A stretch of 64,000 bases of DNA from Methanocella arvoryzae MRE50 (GTDB lineage Archaea; Halobacteriota; Methanocellia; Methanocellales; Methanocellaceae). Numbering within the stretch: the stretch's first letter is position 1; every line of letters starts with the position of its first letter. The stretch covers positions 1,116,001 to 1,180,000 of the forward strand of contig NC_009464.1 of the NCBI RefSeq assembly GCF_000063445.1, given 5' to 3'. The translations under genes were made by a program, and so were the position numbers. The notes under the pieces were generated by a model, which was not told the origin of the DNA, did not search any database, and saw only the letters and a list, made by a program, of their open reading frames with translations. This document shows positions 9,686-19,469 of the stretch, piece by piece.

Positions 9686-11643
9686 ACGGATTGTTTCTGC
9701 TCGCCGCGGGCCTCATCGTCGCAGGATTTCTCCTGGCACTGTACGCGACCAGATTCTTCACTGCGGACAGGCCCTCGTTTTTGTACGACCTGACAGTCGA
9801 TGCCGTGCTATACGCGATCCCCGTGCTGGGCCTGCTTGGCATGGCGGCCCTGCTCGTCCTGCAACAGTGGAACCTGCTGGTCCTGGGCACCTACCTGATC
9901 ATCCCAATAGTCCTCGGCCCCATTCTCTTCCTCGCCTACAGCCGGAGGAAATGCGGAAATGGCCATGTTAACGGACTAACCTTCAGATTCCTGCTGATCG
10001 TCTACCTGATCAACTTTTCCATGTCCCTGATCCTGCTCTACACGTTTGAGACCCGGACGTTCCTGTACTACGCCCTTATCGCGATCATCGCTACGCTGAT
10101 CATGCTCGAGATATTGTTGTTCGATAAGCGGCAGGTCAGCGTACCGGTCATCCTGGCGCAGATCTCGATGCTGGTCCTGAACATCATCTGGAGCATCAAC
10201 CTGAAATACTACTTCTACGTCGGCAGGACCGATGTCCTGCTTCACTCGTGGTACGTCGAGAACATCGTGAAATACGGGTTCGTGAGCAGCGTCTTCGAAG
10301 ACTACCAGACCTTTCCCCTGTGGCACATCCTCAACGCAGCGGCTTACAGGATCACAGGCGTGGACTTCCCCGTGCACGACATCATGTTCATCAACATCGG
10401 CATCATCTACGTCGTCATTGCGATGGGAGTATTTCTGGTGGCGCTGAAGGTCACGGGAAACCAGCGCACTGCGATGCTCTCCTCGCTCTTCGTCGCGGTC
10501 TACCCGTACTTCATCCTGATCGGCTCCGAAGCGCTGGCCAGGAGCGTCGTGTCATGCCTGGGGGTCATTCTGCTCCTGCTTCTGCTCGACAGCAAGGTTA
10601 AATCGCGTTTCTGGCTATCGGTGCTCGTGACCGCCGGGATCATCGTCTTCCACCCGGTAGCCATCCTCTTTATCCTCGTGATCCTGGCTACTATGTACCT
10701 GGCCCAGAAAATCTTTGTCAGGGACCCTGAATTTTCCCTGATCCCGGGGAAGTACTTTGCAGTAGCGATCCCAATGCTGGCGCTCTACTGGCTGCTGTTC
10801 GGGAACAGGATCGTACAGGCTCTACTGTACAGCGTCCGAAATCTCGGGGCCTCGACGCAGGTCATGGCATCCGTCATCGCCAGCCCGGCCAGCGAACTGT
10901 TCAACTACCTGCAGTTCGTGCCGTTCCTCCTCTTCATCATCGTCGGCACAGTGGCCATCCTGCGCTCGAAAGGCCTGGGCCATAATGCCAAGATCATCGC
11001 TCTCACTGCGCTGGTGCTTGTGCCGCTGACCTTCCCCGGCCCTGCGCTCCTCATTAACAAGTTCTTCATGGACGTGGAGATGGAGAGATTTTTCGAGAAC
11101 GGGTTCGTCTTCATGGGCCTCACCGCGGCGATAGGGTTTTCGGCGCTGTTCCTGCGATCCGGCAGGGCGATGAAAGCAGTCCTGACGCTGCTCTTCGTCA
11201 CAATGGTTCTCCTGTCGGTCTCGAACGACTTCGTTGCCACAGACAATCCCCTTGTAAAGCGGCCGTTTTTCACCCATTACATTTCATCAGGGGATGCCGC
11301 TATCATAGAGCATCTCACGACGATGACCACCGGATACATATTATCGGATTACGTACCTCACCGGTACCTGTACGGCTCTCCGGAAAGAGTTAAGACACAC
11401 ATACTGGAGGTAGACTCCCGAAACCTGACGTTCCTGAGAAACAGCGGAGAAGACCTGCTGGTCATCAGGTCCGGGGAGCTTGAGGGCAGGCCATTGTACG
11501 TATCTGCAGTGGATGACGGGAACTTTATCCATACGCCTGGGTGGCGCAATACGGTTTATTACACCGGGGACTCGCCCCTGTGGAACGATCTTGGCAGGTA
11601 CAGCAGGGTCTACGACTCAAACTCAATACAGGGGTATAACTGA
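9676..11643 (+). CDS. Large polytopic membrane protein, possible polymerase or GT-C-type transferase
   Basis: 655 residues with roughly 12-14 hydrophobic helices and a soluble C-terminal portion of about 110 residues. I do not recognise a named enzyme; it resembles uncharacterised archaeal membrane proteins (DUF2206-like). Two paralogs lie at 27313 and 29294. All three share a loop motif GRTDV-x2-H near residue 180, a FEDYQTFPLWHILNA-type segment soon after, and an end of the form LGRYxRVYDSxSIxGY. An acidic/His motif in the first large loop followed by many helices recalls GT-C glycosyltransferases. Pairing with a flippase suggests a Wzy-like polymerase. Both are inference. Translation is probably coupled to the flippase through the overlap. 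Confidence 0.75.
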   Translation: MDMNGLFLLAAGLIVAGFLLALYATRFFTADRPSFLYDLTVDAVLYAIPVLGLLGMAALLVLQQWNLLVLGTYLIIPIVLGPILFLAYSRRKCGNGHVNGLTFRFLLIVYLINFSMSLILLYTFETRTFLYYALIAIIATLIMLEILLFDKRQVSVPVILAQISMLVLNIIWSINLKYYFYVGRTDVLLHSWYVENIVKYGFVSSVFEDYQTFPLWHILNAAAYRITGVDFPVHDIMFINIGIIYVVIAMGVFLVALKVTGNQRTAMLSSLFVAVYPYFILIGSEALARSVVSCLGVILLLLLLDSKVKSRFWLSVLVTAGIIVFHPVAILFILVILATMYLAQKIFVRDPEFSLIPGKYFAVAIPMLALYWLLFGNRIVQALLYSVRNLGASTQVMASVIASPASELFNYLQFVPFLLFIIVGTVAILRSKGLGHNAKIIALTALVLVPLTFPGPALLINKFFMDVEMERFFENGFVFMGLTAAIGFSALFLRSGRAMKAVLTLLFVTMVLLSVSNDFVATDNPLVKRPFFTHYISSGDAAIIEHLTTMTTGYILSDYVPHRYLYGSPERVKTHILEVDSRNLTFLRNSGEDLLVIRSGELEGRPLYVSAVDDGNFIHTPGWRNTVYYTGDSPLWNDLGRYSRVYDSNSIQGYN

Positions 11644-12654
11644 TTTAAGCCCTGCCGTAAAATTTTTTTTCAGAACGTTCTTGTAAGCCCATTCAGCCGC
11701 AGCGCCCAGCGGGTCCTTTTTGCTGGCCACGAAAGTCTGCCTGAGTGCAGGGTTGAACTTGGACTTAAAGAGGCACAGGTGTTTGAGGCCTGCACCTTCC
11801 AGTTCAACTTCCCGGAGGCCCTGCTGCTTCGCCTGCCGGATGAACTCCCACTTCATGAGCTCGTTGCCGGGGATGTCTTTTCTGATATTTATCTCCCCCA
11901 GCCAGAACATCAGGCTCTCCTTGTAAGCGCAGTTCAGTGCCAGAGATACAAGCTCATCCCCGGCATAAGCGAAGTACATCTGCACATTATCGGGAAAAGC
12001 ATCGAGGATATCCCGCAGGTATTGAGGGCTGAGGAGCGGAGAGCCCATGCCCCGGCTGGCAAACCGGTCCCGGGTGATAGCGTAGAACGTCTCGACGTCG
12101 AGGGTCTGATCTATCGAAAGGTGGTATTTGTCGCCTGCCCTGATCTTCTTCTTGCAGTCAGGATCAAAGCCTTCCAGGATTTTTTCCAGCGGCCGGCCCA
12201 GGTCGAGGTAATAGGTATAATTGATCCCGAGGTCGTAGCCGGCCCACATGAAAGGCCTGGCGTCGTCGAAGCCCGGGACTGTGGAAACAGAGATGTAGTT
12301 CGGCACCAGTTTTTTCAGTTCCCCGCTTACTTCCTGGAAAGCGTCGTTCAGGTAGCTTTCCTTCCTCTTCTGCCTGAGATGGTGATACCCCGGGCTGAAA
12401 GCGGGTCCAAGGTAGGGGACACATGTCCCGGGGGGAGGGGAAAAGACCGTCTTCAGCCCTTTAAAGGATCGGAAAAACAGGGGGAATACACAGACCAGCT
12501 CCCTGCCTCTGCGGACCCCCAGCGGAAGCAGCCTGTAACTGGAGTGCTTCTCGATGATCTTCAAAAAGTCCCACCTGTGAAAGAGCATGCTGTCCGGGCT
12601 CGTTTCGACAAACTCGTCCCACTGGCCCCGGTCATCCAGAAGCTCTACTGGCAC
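11623..12654 (-). CDS. FemAB/GNAT-fold acyltransferase-like protein
   Basis: 343 residues, family of peptidoglycan bridge-forming (FemABX-like) proteins with a double GNAT fold. The N-terminal half has the shared LFHRWDFLKIIEKHSSYRLLP and VFPLFFRS segments. The C-terminal half has ALNCAYKESLMFWLGEIN and the end motif LCLFKSKFNP. Bacterial FemAB enzymes transfer amino acids from aminoacyl-tRNA to amine groups of lipid-linked precursors; the archaeal substrate is unknown. Its GTG start follows GGTGA by seven bases right at the stop codon of the upstream paralog, so the two are translated together. Its 3' end overlaps the convergent gene at 11643 by 21 bases. Confidence 0.8.
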   Translation of the reverse strand: MPVELLDDRGQWDEFVETSPDSMLFHRWDFLKIIEKHSSYRLLPLGVRRGRELVCVFPLFFRSFKGLKTVFSPPPGTCVPYLGPAFSPGYHHLRQKRKESYLNDAFQEVSGELKKLVPNYISVSTVPGFDDARPFMWAGYDLGINYTYYLDLGRPLEKILEGFDPDCKKKIRAGDKYHLSIDQTLDVETFYAITRDRFASRGMGSPLLSPQYLRDILDAFPDNVQMYFAYAGDELVSLALNCAYKESLMFWLGEINIRKDIPGNELMKWEFIRQAKQQGLREVELEGAGLKHLCLFKSKFNPALRQTFVASKKDPLGAAAEWAYKNVLKKNFTAGLKSVIPLY

Positions 12655-12657
12655 AGC

Positions 12658-13680
12658 CTACTCACCCTCCGGCAGGCGTCCCGAAACCGTCGCAGACCGG
12701 GCTTTTGCAAGTGCGATGTAAGCCCACCGGGCGCATGTGCCGAAGATATTTTTCCGGCTGACGGAGTAGCACTTTTCCAGCCCTGGGCCGAACTTCGACT
12801 TGAACGGGGTCAGCCGCCTGGTGTGCCCGTCGTAGATCTCGAATCGGCGGAGCCCGGCAGCCTTCGCCCTTTTGATCAGCTCCCAGATCAGGTACTCGTT
12901 ATAGTGGCCATTGGCGCTTCCCAGCCACAGGAGCAGGGTATCCCGGTACTCGCACGTCACCTGGACGCCGGAAATGCCATGGTCACACAGGAAGTGCATT
13001 TTCACGTTCTCCGGGAAGGCTGTCAGGATGTCCCGCAGGTACTCGTGGCTCTGGCTACCGTAGACGGAGCTCTGGCCTTTGAGCCGGAGCCTCTCGTCCA
13101 TAATCTGGTAGAAGGCACGAGTGTCCTCCGATCGCCGGATCTCCGGAGCCGTGTGCTCACAACGCCTGATTCTCTTTTTACAGCTTGCGTCGAAGCCTTC
13201 CCAGATCCTGTCCAGAGGTCTGGCGAGGTCGATGACGTAGGTGTACTTAACGTCTACGTCGTATCCGCTCCACAGGAAAGGCCGGACGTCGTCGAAGCCC
13301 GGGGCGGCGTCTACAGCGACATAGCTTGGGGATAGCCGGGCGATCTCCCGGTTGACCTCCTCGACGGCATCGTTGAGGTAGCTCTCTTTTCTCCGCTGCC
13401 TGAGGCCATAATACCCCTCGCTGAACGCCGGGCCGAGGTAAGGGACGTTGGTCTGCAGGGGCGGAGAGAATACCGCTTTCAGGCCGCCGTATGACCTGTA
13501 AAACAGAGGAAAGATGCAGACCGGCTCTTCACCCCGGAAGACGGCGTAGGGAAGCATCTTAAAGGAGGAGTACTTTTCCATGATCTCCAAAAACTTCCAC
13601 CGGTGAAACAGCGTGCCTCCGGGGCTGTCTGCGGCAAACCTGTCCCACCAGCCCTGATCATATACTATTCTGGCATGCAT
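12658..13680 (-). CDS. FemAB/GNAT-fold acyltransferase-like protein
   Basis: 340 residues, paralog of the protein encoded immediately downstream (same LFHRWKFLEIMEKYSSFKMLP entry segment, same FPLFYRSYGGLKAVFSPP). It keeps the TPFKSKFGPGLEK end motif. The ATG overlaps the end of the deacetylase gene by 23 bases and follows GAGG by seven bases. A tandem pair suggests two successive acyl additions or a heterodimer, as with FemA and FemB; this is inference. Confidence 0.8.
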   Translation of the reverse strand: MHARIVYDQGWWDRFAADSPGGTLFHRWKFLEIMEKYSSFKMLPYAVFRGEEPVCIFPLFYRSYGGLKAVFSPPLQTNVPYLGPAFSEGYYGLRQRRKESYLNDAVEEVNREIARLSPSYVAVDAAPGFDDVRPFLWSGYDVDVKYTYVIDLARPLDRIWEGFDASCKKRIRRCEHTAPEIRRSEDTRAFYQIMDERLRLKGQSSVYGSQSHEYLRDILTAFPENVKMHFLCDHGISGVQVTCEYRDTLLLWLGSANGHYNEYLIWELIKRAKAAGLRRFEIYDGHTRRLTPFKSKFGPGLEKCYSVSRKNIFGTCARWAYIALAKARSATVSGRLPEGE

Positions 13681-14731
13681 AGGCGATCCTCGTCTTAGAG
13701 ATCTCTTCCGCGCTGGTCATCCAGGCGTTTTTGCTGCTGCAGTAGTCCAGTATTTTGCAGTACAGCCGCTTCCACTCTTCCCGGTAGGGAGAGCCAAAGA
13801 CGGTGTTGTGCCAGAGCAGGGTGATGACTCCGTGGTAACGCTCGACGGTGTCTATAAGCAGCTTCGCTTTCTCCCACGCCCGGGCGGGAGTGCCGGCGTA
13901 GCCGAACAGCGTGCGGTCCATGATAGTCAGGGGAATTTCCACGATGTCGACTTCTCTGCCCAGCTTCAGGTTAAACGGCCTGAACGGGTGGCACATGCCG
14001 TTGCGGAAGCCGATCATGTTATTATAGCCCAGCGTCGTGTCGTATTCAAACCCCGCCCGGGCCAGGAGTTCCCACGTGTCGGGGATCTTAAAGCAGAGGT
14101 AGTGGTTCCTGTAGCCGGTCACCTTTTTCCCGAGCACGGTTTCCAGGTTCTTCTTTTCCTCCAGGATTTCGGCGAGGTCATCGTACGCGTAGTAGCCGCC
14201 ATGTAGGCCTATGTCCCAGCCCCGGTCAGAGATGAAGCCCAGCTCATCCTCTATGGAGCGCAGATCATAGAGGCCGGAGCCTTTTTTCCCGGGGCAGGGA
14301 GCCATGAAGTAAAAGGTCGACCTGGCGTCGTAGGCTTCCTCGATCTCCATTATCTCTCTGAAGTTAACGTAGGTACCAGGCCCCTTCACGGTTCTGTTCC
14401 GGAAGAGCTCTTCTTTGAGCCCTCCCAGGTTCAGGCCCTTGAGGAAATGAATGGAGGACAGGGCCTTGTGTGGTAAGGTAGGGTAGATGATGTCTATGTC
14501 ATGCGTCAGGCATACGGCGAACTGTCGGTCCCCGGGATAAGCCACGTCCAGGTTATTTTCGACCAGATACCGGGAGACAGAGGGCTCCAGGATCGAGTCC
14601 CTGTCTGGAGACCTGTAATAAGACTTGTATCCGTTCCGCTGCATCAAAGGGTACTCGTGCCTCAATGTATACAAGTCCCATAGCCCTCTGTTTTGCCTGA
14701 CAATTGACATAGGTATCGCATTCTTTTTCAT
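13658..14731 (-). CDS. Polysaccharide deacetylase-like protein (NodB fold)
   Basis: 357 residues. After an N-terminal WDLYTLRHEY segment it has the LTHDIDIIYP motif (catalytic Asp and metal-binding Asp of carbohydrate esterase family 4), GLHGGYYAYDD (metal His), YRNHYLCF and a late LLWHNTVFGS that supplies the last catalytic His. It should remove N-acetyl groups from a cell-surface or lipid-linked sugar. It sits between a DUF354 gene and two FemAB genes, the same company kept by its paralog at 34159. No ideal ribosome binding site stands before the first ATG, and an in-frame ATG seven codons later is possible. Confidence 0.83.
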   Translation of the reverse strand: MKKNAIPMSIVRQNRGLWDLYTLRHEYPLMQRNGYKSYYRSPDRDSILEPSVSRYLVENNLDVAYPGDRQFAVCLTHDIDIIYPTLPHKALSSIHFLKGLNLGGLKEELFRNRTVKGPGTYVNFREIMEIEEAYDARSTFYFMAPCPGKKGSGLYDLRSIEDELGFISDRGWDIGLHGGYYAYDDLAEILEEKKNLETVLGKKVTGYRNHYLCFKIPDTWELLARAGFEYDTTLGYNNMIGFRNGMCHPFRPFNLKLGREVDIVEIPLTIMDRTLFGYAGTPARAWEKAKLLIDTVERYHGVITLLWHNTVFGSPYREEWKRLYCKILDYCSSKNAWMTSAEEISKTRIAYACQNSI

Positions 14732-14797
14732 TGTAACAACACATTTTCCTGGGCACGTTACCGATGCTTACGGAGCCTTCCGCGGACGATGCTGACA

Positions 14798-15916
14798 TCA
14801 TGGAGTAGTGCCGGCGTCGACTATGGGCTGATAGGAGTGGTGTGTGGCCGGGTGCCAGACTTTCGTAACGCTCTCCGGATAATTCTCGATGAACCAGACC
14901 ATGTAGGAGGTCATGTCGATCTTGTCCTGCAGCATCCTCTCCCTTTTTGCCTTCCACCGCTCTCGCAGATCGGGTTGCTGTATGAGCTCGACGGCTTTTT
15001 CGATCGCTTTCCCTGGCTCGACGTAACTGTAGATCAGCCCGTACTTCTTCTCCAGCTCTATCCAGTTGCCGGCGTCGTTCTTCACGAAGGTCATAGCCCT
15101 GACGGCTGGCGTGCCCAGCATGGCTGCCTCGGTCGTAGTGGTGCCCGTATCCGTGACCACCAGCTTCGCGAAGCTGATGACGTCATGGATCCTGTGCTTG
15201 GGCACTGGCAGAAGGCGGTCTCTGATCTCTTCGGGGACTTCTCCATAAGTGGAAATGAAGACAGGCGCGTACTTCTCCAGTTCTCTGACGAGCCCGATCT
15301 TGTCGGCGCCGCTGAAGCCGGTGATCCCGACATCGTGGATCGCGTCGAAAGCGTTGAACCGCAGCAGTACATAGTCAGATCCTTCGGGCAGGCCCAGGAG
15401 CTGATATACCCCTCTGTCAGGGCTGAAATGGTTCGGGTGCAGATAGGCCAGCTCCTTGTAGCTGGACACCCGGATCTGCTTTTTACCCAGTGCCTGCCGG
15501 AAGGAAGATGGCGTCACCAGAGCGCCAGTAAACCTGCGAAAGAAGTTGAAGGGCACCGCATAGGATGCCGGATAGATCATAGGCTCGTCGTCGCAGAAGG
15601 TGATGTCAGGAACGCGGAGCATACGAGCTGCGCAGGTGCTGTAGATGCCAAAGCCTGCAATGAGATCAAGCCTCTTCTCTTTCAGGTACCGGTAAGCCCT
15701 GAGGATGTCCCACGGGAAAGAAGTGATCCGGGCAGACTTGTCCGGGGTGGAAGAATACGGATAGTACGGGATCTCCAGCTCATCCAGGAGCTCGCAGGTG
15801 ATTCCCTGATTGCGGGCGACGATAGCTACTTCATGGCCATCGGCTTCCAGCTGCCTTACGATGTTCCTGAAGAAGTGAGCCTGCCCGGCCGTGTTGATGA
15901 AAACCCCGATTCTCAT
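14798..15916 (-). CDS. DUF354 protein, GT-B-like glycosyltransferase
   Basis: 372 residues. It begins MRIGVFINTAGQAHFFRNIVRQLEADGHEV, the opening of DUF354 proteins, which share the two-Rossmann GT-B fold with UDP-GlcNAc 2-epimerases and MurG-type transferases. The C-terminal half has TDTGTTTTEAAMLGTPAVR, the usual nucleotide-sugar contact. I start it at 15916 rather than at an earlier in-frame ATG because GGTGA lies five bases upstream and the N-terminus matches its paralog at 38753. The preceding gene ends six bases earlier, so it is in the same operon. Confidence 0.82.
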   Translation of the reverse strand: MRIGVFINTAGQAHFFRNIVRQLEADGHEVAIVARNQGITCELLDELEIPYYPYSSTPDKSARITSFPWDILRAYRYLKEKRLDLIAGFGIYSTCAARMLRVPDITFCDDEPMIYPASYAVPFNFFRRFTGALVTPSSFRQALGKKQIRVSSYKELAYLHPNHFSPDRGVYQLLGLPEGSDYVLLRFNAFDAIHDVGITGFSGADKIGLVRELEKYAPVFISTYGEVPEEIRDRLLPVPKHRIHDVISFAKLVVTDTGTTTTEAAMLGTPAVRAMTFVKNDAGNWIELEKKYGLIYSYVEPGKAIEKAVELIQQPDLRERWKAKRERMLQDKIDMTSYMVWFIENYPESVTKVWHPATHHSYQPIVDAGTTP

Positions 15917-15921
15917 GACGT

Positions 15922-16917
15922 TCACCTTTGCCCCGCAACCTGCCCGGTTTCCCGGGCAGAAGTGGTCAGAAGCGTAAAAACACAAAGGATGCCAAGAATA
16001 ATGCTTAGCATACTGACAGACGTTATGCCTATGAGGAGATTACGAGAGAGATCGTAAGGCTCGATCGCCAGGAAAGAGAAACCGGTCGTGCCCAGCAGCA
16101 GGAGCAACACCCCGCAAAAGCCGCATGTGACAGTGTAGTTCTGCTGAAAGAGTGTTTTCACTATCGAGCCTGCGACGCTGACGCCGTGGACCAGAGGGTT
16201 CAGCGTCGACCCGGAGACATCGTACCGCACGTTGATCTGAACTTCTTTGACCTGCAGGTTAGCCCGGGCTGCTTCGATCAGCATCTCGCTCTCGATCCCC
16301 ATTCCCGTCTGCATAAAGGAGAAACAGTCAAAGGTGTTTCTGGAGAAGGCCCGGAAACCGCTCTGGCTGTCAGTGAACTTATGCCTGGAAACAACATTGG
16401 TCAGCACGTTCAGCACGCCCTGTCCAAAGCGCCGGTATTTCGGCACGTTGTGGCTGTCTTTGACCAGGAACCTGGAGCCGTTCACGATGTCGGCTTCGCC
16501 CGAGATGATCGGCTTGATCAGCAGAGGTATCTCATCCGGGTTGTGCTGCCCGTCGCCATCCATCAGAACGAGGATGTCGGCATCGGCTTTCTTAGCATAA
16601 GCAAACGCATTTTTAATTCCTGCGCCTTTCCCCTTGTTGACTTCATGCCGGATCACATGCGCCCCTGCAAGTTGTGCAACTTCGGCAGTCTTATCGCAGG
16701 ACCCGTCATCGATGACGACTACATCGTCCGTATAGTACTTAGAGCGAAGAACTACGCTGCCGATGTATACTTCTTCGTTGTAGCACGGGACAAATACCAT
16801 GATTTTTAGCTTGCGGGACGGGCGAGCAGAGTTATTTACTATGGCATCGTGCCAGATACTTCTGCCATAATCCGCAACCATTTCACCACTATTCGGTAAA
16901 TATACAGACGATGCCAT
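15922..16917 (-). CDS. Family 2 glycosyltransferase, dolichol/polyprenyl-phosphate type
   Basis: 331 residues. It has a GT-A domain with FVPCYNEEVYIGSV, VVIDDGSCDKT and the metal-binding LMDGDGQHNPDEI, then QSGFRAF. Two C-terminal hydrophobic helices anchor it in the membrane. This layout fits transferases that load a sugar onto polyprenyl phosphate or initiate a lipid-linked chain. The ATG at 16917 is preceded by GGAG at 10 bases (a GTG three bases earlier is also possible). An upstream ATG in frame lacks such a site and overlaps the TATA region. First gene of a five-gene operon down to 11623. Confidence 0.85.
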   Translation of the reverse strand: MASSVYLPNSGEMVADYGRSIWHDAIVNNSARPSRKLKIMVFVPCYNEEVYIGSVVLRSKYYTDDVVVIDDGSCDKTAEVAQLAGAHVIRHEVNKGKGAGIKNAFAYAKKADADILVLMDGDGQHNPDEIPLLIKPIISGEADIVNGSRFLVKDSHNVPKYRRFGQGVLNVLTNVVSRHKFTDSQSGFRAFSRNTFDCFSFMQTGMGIESEMLIEAARANLQVKEVQINVRYDVSGSTLNPLVHGVSVAGSIVKTLFQQNYTVTCGFCGVLLLLLGTTGFSFLAIEPYDLSRNLLIGITSVSMLSIILGILCVFTLLTTSARETGQVAGQR

Positions 16918-16963
16918 CACGACTGATCTCCAGCTAACCGCTTTTTTAGTAAGTATAAATTTT

Positions 16964-16976
16964 ATTTTATATAATA
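16964..16976 (-). promoter_or_regulatory. TATA box of the GT2-DUF354-deacetylase-FemAB operon
   Basis: Minus strand reads TTATTATATAAAATAAA about 50 bases before the start codon, a fitting archaeal TATA element. Confidence 0.5.
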
Positions 16977-17123
16977 ATTGTGATATGCCGCTATCACAGG
17001 CGCGCACCAGATTTGGGCATAGCAGGACATATTAAAGTAAATAATTGGCTCGAAGGGTCACCCGTGACGGAGAGCATCAACCGCCCGGAGTAACCCCCTG
17101 TAAAGCCTTTGCACGGATATACA

Positions 17124-18107
17124 CTAGGGAGTGACGGTAGTCTCGTTACTGACGCTGGCATTAACGGCCGGCTCCGTCACGTTGACCCACAGGTTGCACT
17201 CCCGGTACGGGTCTGCCGGAGAGCCTTCCATGTACAGCAGGAACCTCATGTTCTGCATATTACCCACCCGGTCAGGTGCCAGATAGATGGTCTTCTCCAG
17301 CGTCTCGTTATCTGCGAGTACCATGTGGTCGAGGAAGATGCGGTGAGACTGGTTGCCGTCGGTGAGGGTGACCGCCAGGTCATACTCCTTCGACATGCCC
17401 TCCTTATTCACGATCCCTATGATGAGAGGCTTTTTCTCCCCCAGGGTAAAGTTGGTGGGATAGTTGCTCATCTTTCCTTCCGGGCCGTAGAGGTAAAACT
17501 CAGTATACCTGTCAGCCTGGTAGGGCATGACGACGAGGTAGCCGATGACCGACAGGATCAGCAGGAGGGAGCAGATTAGCAGCCCGGAGATAATCGTGTC
17601 GCTCCGGTCCTTGCTCGCGGGCAGTACCAGCTTTTTCGCCTGCTCCACAGGACCGCGAAAGTCCACCATGAAACGCTTCTCGGCAGGCAGCCACTGCCTG
17701 CGCACGAACGCCACGAGGAGGCAGACCAGCAGGAGGGCTGTGACAGACAGCAGGATGGAGTTCAGCGTAATCCCCCAGATCGTGTAGTTGAGGATGTAGC
17801 CCGTGAACGGGACCAGTATTATGCTGAGCCCCACAGACAGTACTGCCCTCTCCAGGTTACCGAGATCCTCCTTTCCGGGGTACAGCGCCGCTATAAACGC
17901 ATAGCCAGGGAGGAAGAGAACCATGACGAGCCCCAGTGCAAACCTGATCACGTTATGGCTGAGAAACGGGACATAGATAAAGACAAGTAAAATAATTGCC
18001 AGCCCCAGGACGATTAGAAGGTCTTTATAAGTATCGAGCGCTTTTCCTGGAAAGCCGGTTCCGGTAGTCGAATGTTTATTAAATATGCTGTCGCTGTTCT
18101 GCATCAT
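17124..18107 (-). CDS. DUF1616 membrane protein
   Basis: 327 residues. Four N-terminal hydrophobic helices contain LVMVLFLPGYAFIAALYPG, the hallmark of DUF1616. A fifth helix near residue 180 is followed by an extracellular domain of about 130 residues with repeated beta-strand character (PLIIGIVNKEGMSKEYDLAV). Function unknown; members of this family are common in archaeal surface-glycan loci. The ATG follows AGGTGAG. Confidence 0.8.
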   Translation of the reverse strand: MMQNSDSIFNKHSTTGTGFPGKALDTYKDLLIVLGLAIILLVFIYVPFLSHNVIRFALGLVMVLFLPGYAFIAALYPGKEDLGNLERAVLSVGLSIILVPFTGYILNYTIWGITLNSILLSVTALLLVCLLVAFVRRQWLPAEKRFMVDFRGPVEQAKKLVLPASKDRSDTIISGLLICSLLLILSVIGYLVVMPYQADRYTEFYLYGPEGKMSNYPTNFTLGEKKPLIIGIVNKEGMSKEYDLAVTLTDGNQSHRIFLDHMVLADNETLEKTIYLAPDRVGNMQNMRFLLYMEGSPADPYRECNLWVNVTEPAVNASVSNETTVTP

Positions 18108-18466
18108 ATACTCACCTGAGGTGTCAACACATGTTATATGATGATTTTAATATTAATAGTTTATTATAGATAGACTTGTAAAGCAAGAGCATGGCACATA
18201 AACGATACACACCCGTGCCCTCGATACCTATAAGATCCACGTACGCAGGAGCACTGTCAGTATCTGGCAGGTCACTACAGGGCACACTCCTGTTACCCTT
18301 TACCCCAGGCCCCGCATAGCAGGGCAACCCAGGATAACCGGCAAAAATATTATATATTATGCTCTTATAAATATAAACACGATAATTAAATAGTTGCCGT
18401 GCAGGCGAAATCAACTCCTGACACGGCAGTATACGCCCGGCCGTACCACTGGCGGGAGAAAGGTAG
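18108..18466. promoter_or_regulatory. Divergent promoter region
   Basis: This 359-bp gap separates divergent genes. A clear TATA-like stretch TTATAAATATAAAC (18365-18378) serves the plus-strand gene, and an AT-rich stretch near 18145-18165 could serve the minus-strand gene. I see no gene or repeat in it. Confidence 0.5.
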
Positions 18467-19453
18467 TTGAACAAAATGGAGTTCATGCCCATACCTGGAG
18501 AGGACATCGAGATCTATGATACGCTCGTAGACGAGTCTGTGGAAGGGACGCTCTTTCACAAGAGCTGGTGGTTCAAGATCTTCGAGGACAGTGCCGGCAT
18601 CAACGCCAACCGGGCAGAGCTGTTCGGGGCTTACCAGAACGGGGAGATCGTGGCCGGCTTTCCGGTGCCTTACCGGAAAAAGCTGGGCACCAGGTGGATC
18701 ATCAACCCGCGCCTGACCCCTTACTCAGGGTCAGTCTTCAAGCCCGACGGGACGAAGAAAGGCCATACGGAAAACTCGTTCAGGAAGGACGTCAACGCCA
18801 ACTTCGCCCGGATCATCAAGCCCTTCGGAACCTGCCTGTACTACCCGTTCAACGTGAACAGCATGGACCTCCAGCCCTTCCTGTGGTCTGACTACTGTCC
18901 GACACTCCACTATACATACATTCTGAAGCTGGACAACCTGGATACCGTCTGGAATAACATCTCCAGAAAGCGCAGGAACGACATCAAAAGCTCGGCCAGA
19001 AACGGCTTTGAGGTCACCACCGGGGACATCTCAACCTTCGCCCGGCTGAACGACCTCACCATGGCGCGCCAGGACCACGGCCGCATCACCGGCCGGATGT
19101 GGGAAAACATTTACTCCCACTGTAAAAAGAGAGGCTGCGCTGAAGTCTTCACCACATACAGCGGCGGCGAAGCCCTCGCGAGCCTGATGCTTGTCTGGGA
19201 CAACAAAAGATCCTACTACATCGGAGGCGGCATGGACGGCAACTCCCGTGGCGGCATGCCGATGCTCATCTGGGAAGCGATCAAGTTTACGAAAGAGAAG
19301 CTGCATCTGAACGAGTTCGACTTCGAGGGCTCCACAGTGCCCGGCATAGAGTTCTTCTTCCGCAACTTCGGGGGAGAGCTCCGCCCGTTCTTCGGGATCA
19401 AGGACCGGAAAGTGGAGCTGGCGATGAGCATCATCAACATGGTCAAGAGATAG
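18467..19453 (+). CDS. Divergent FemAB/GNAT-fold acyltransferase-like protein
   Basis: 328 residues, fourth and most divergent FemAB-like protein of the window. The entry segment GTLFHKSWWFKIFEDSAGI and the central YTYILKLDNLDTVWNNISRKRRNDIK match the family. The C-terminal half has SLMLVWDNKRSYYIGGG and FDFEGSTVPGIEFFFRNFGGEL. The last segment places it nearer to the general GNAT/FemAB group than the three paralogs, which end in FKSKF. Start is TTG (GGGAG eight bases upstream) or the ATG at 18476. It stands alone. Confidence 0.75.
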   Translation: MNKMEFMPIPGEDIEIYDTLVDESVEGTLFHKSWWFKIFEDSAGINANRAELFGAYQNGEIVAGFPVPYRKKLGTRWIINPRLTPYSGSVFKPDGTKKGHTENSFRKDVNANFARIIKPFGTCLYYPFNVNSMDLQPFLWSDYCPTLHYTYILKLDNLDTVWNNISRKRRNDIKSSARNGFEVTTGDISTFARLNDLTMARQDHGRITGRMWENIYSHCKKRGCAEVFTTYSGGEALASLMLVWDNKRSYYIGGGMDGNSRGGMPMLIWEAIKFTKEKLHLNEFDFEGSTVPGIEFFFRNFGGELRPFFGIKDRKVELAMSIINMVKR

Positions 19454-19469
19454 GGTAAGCATAAAAGGC

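Noticed and set aside
11779-13335. 518-residue open frame on the plus strand
   Set aside because: It covers two FemAB-like genes in antisense. The high GC third positions of the real genes keep such shadows open.
14789-16057. 422-residue open frame on the plus strand
   Set aside because: It is antisense to the DUF354 and glycosyltransferase genes, whose motifs are unmistakable.
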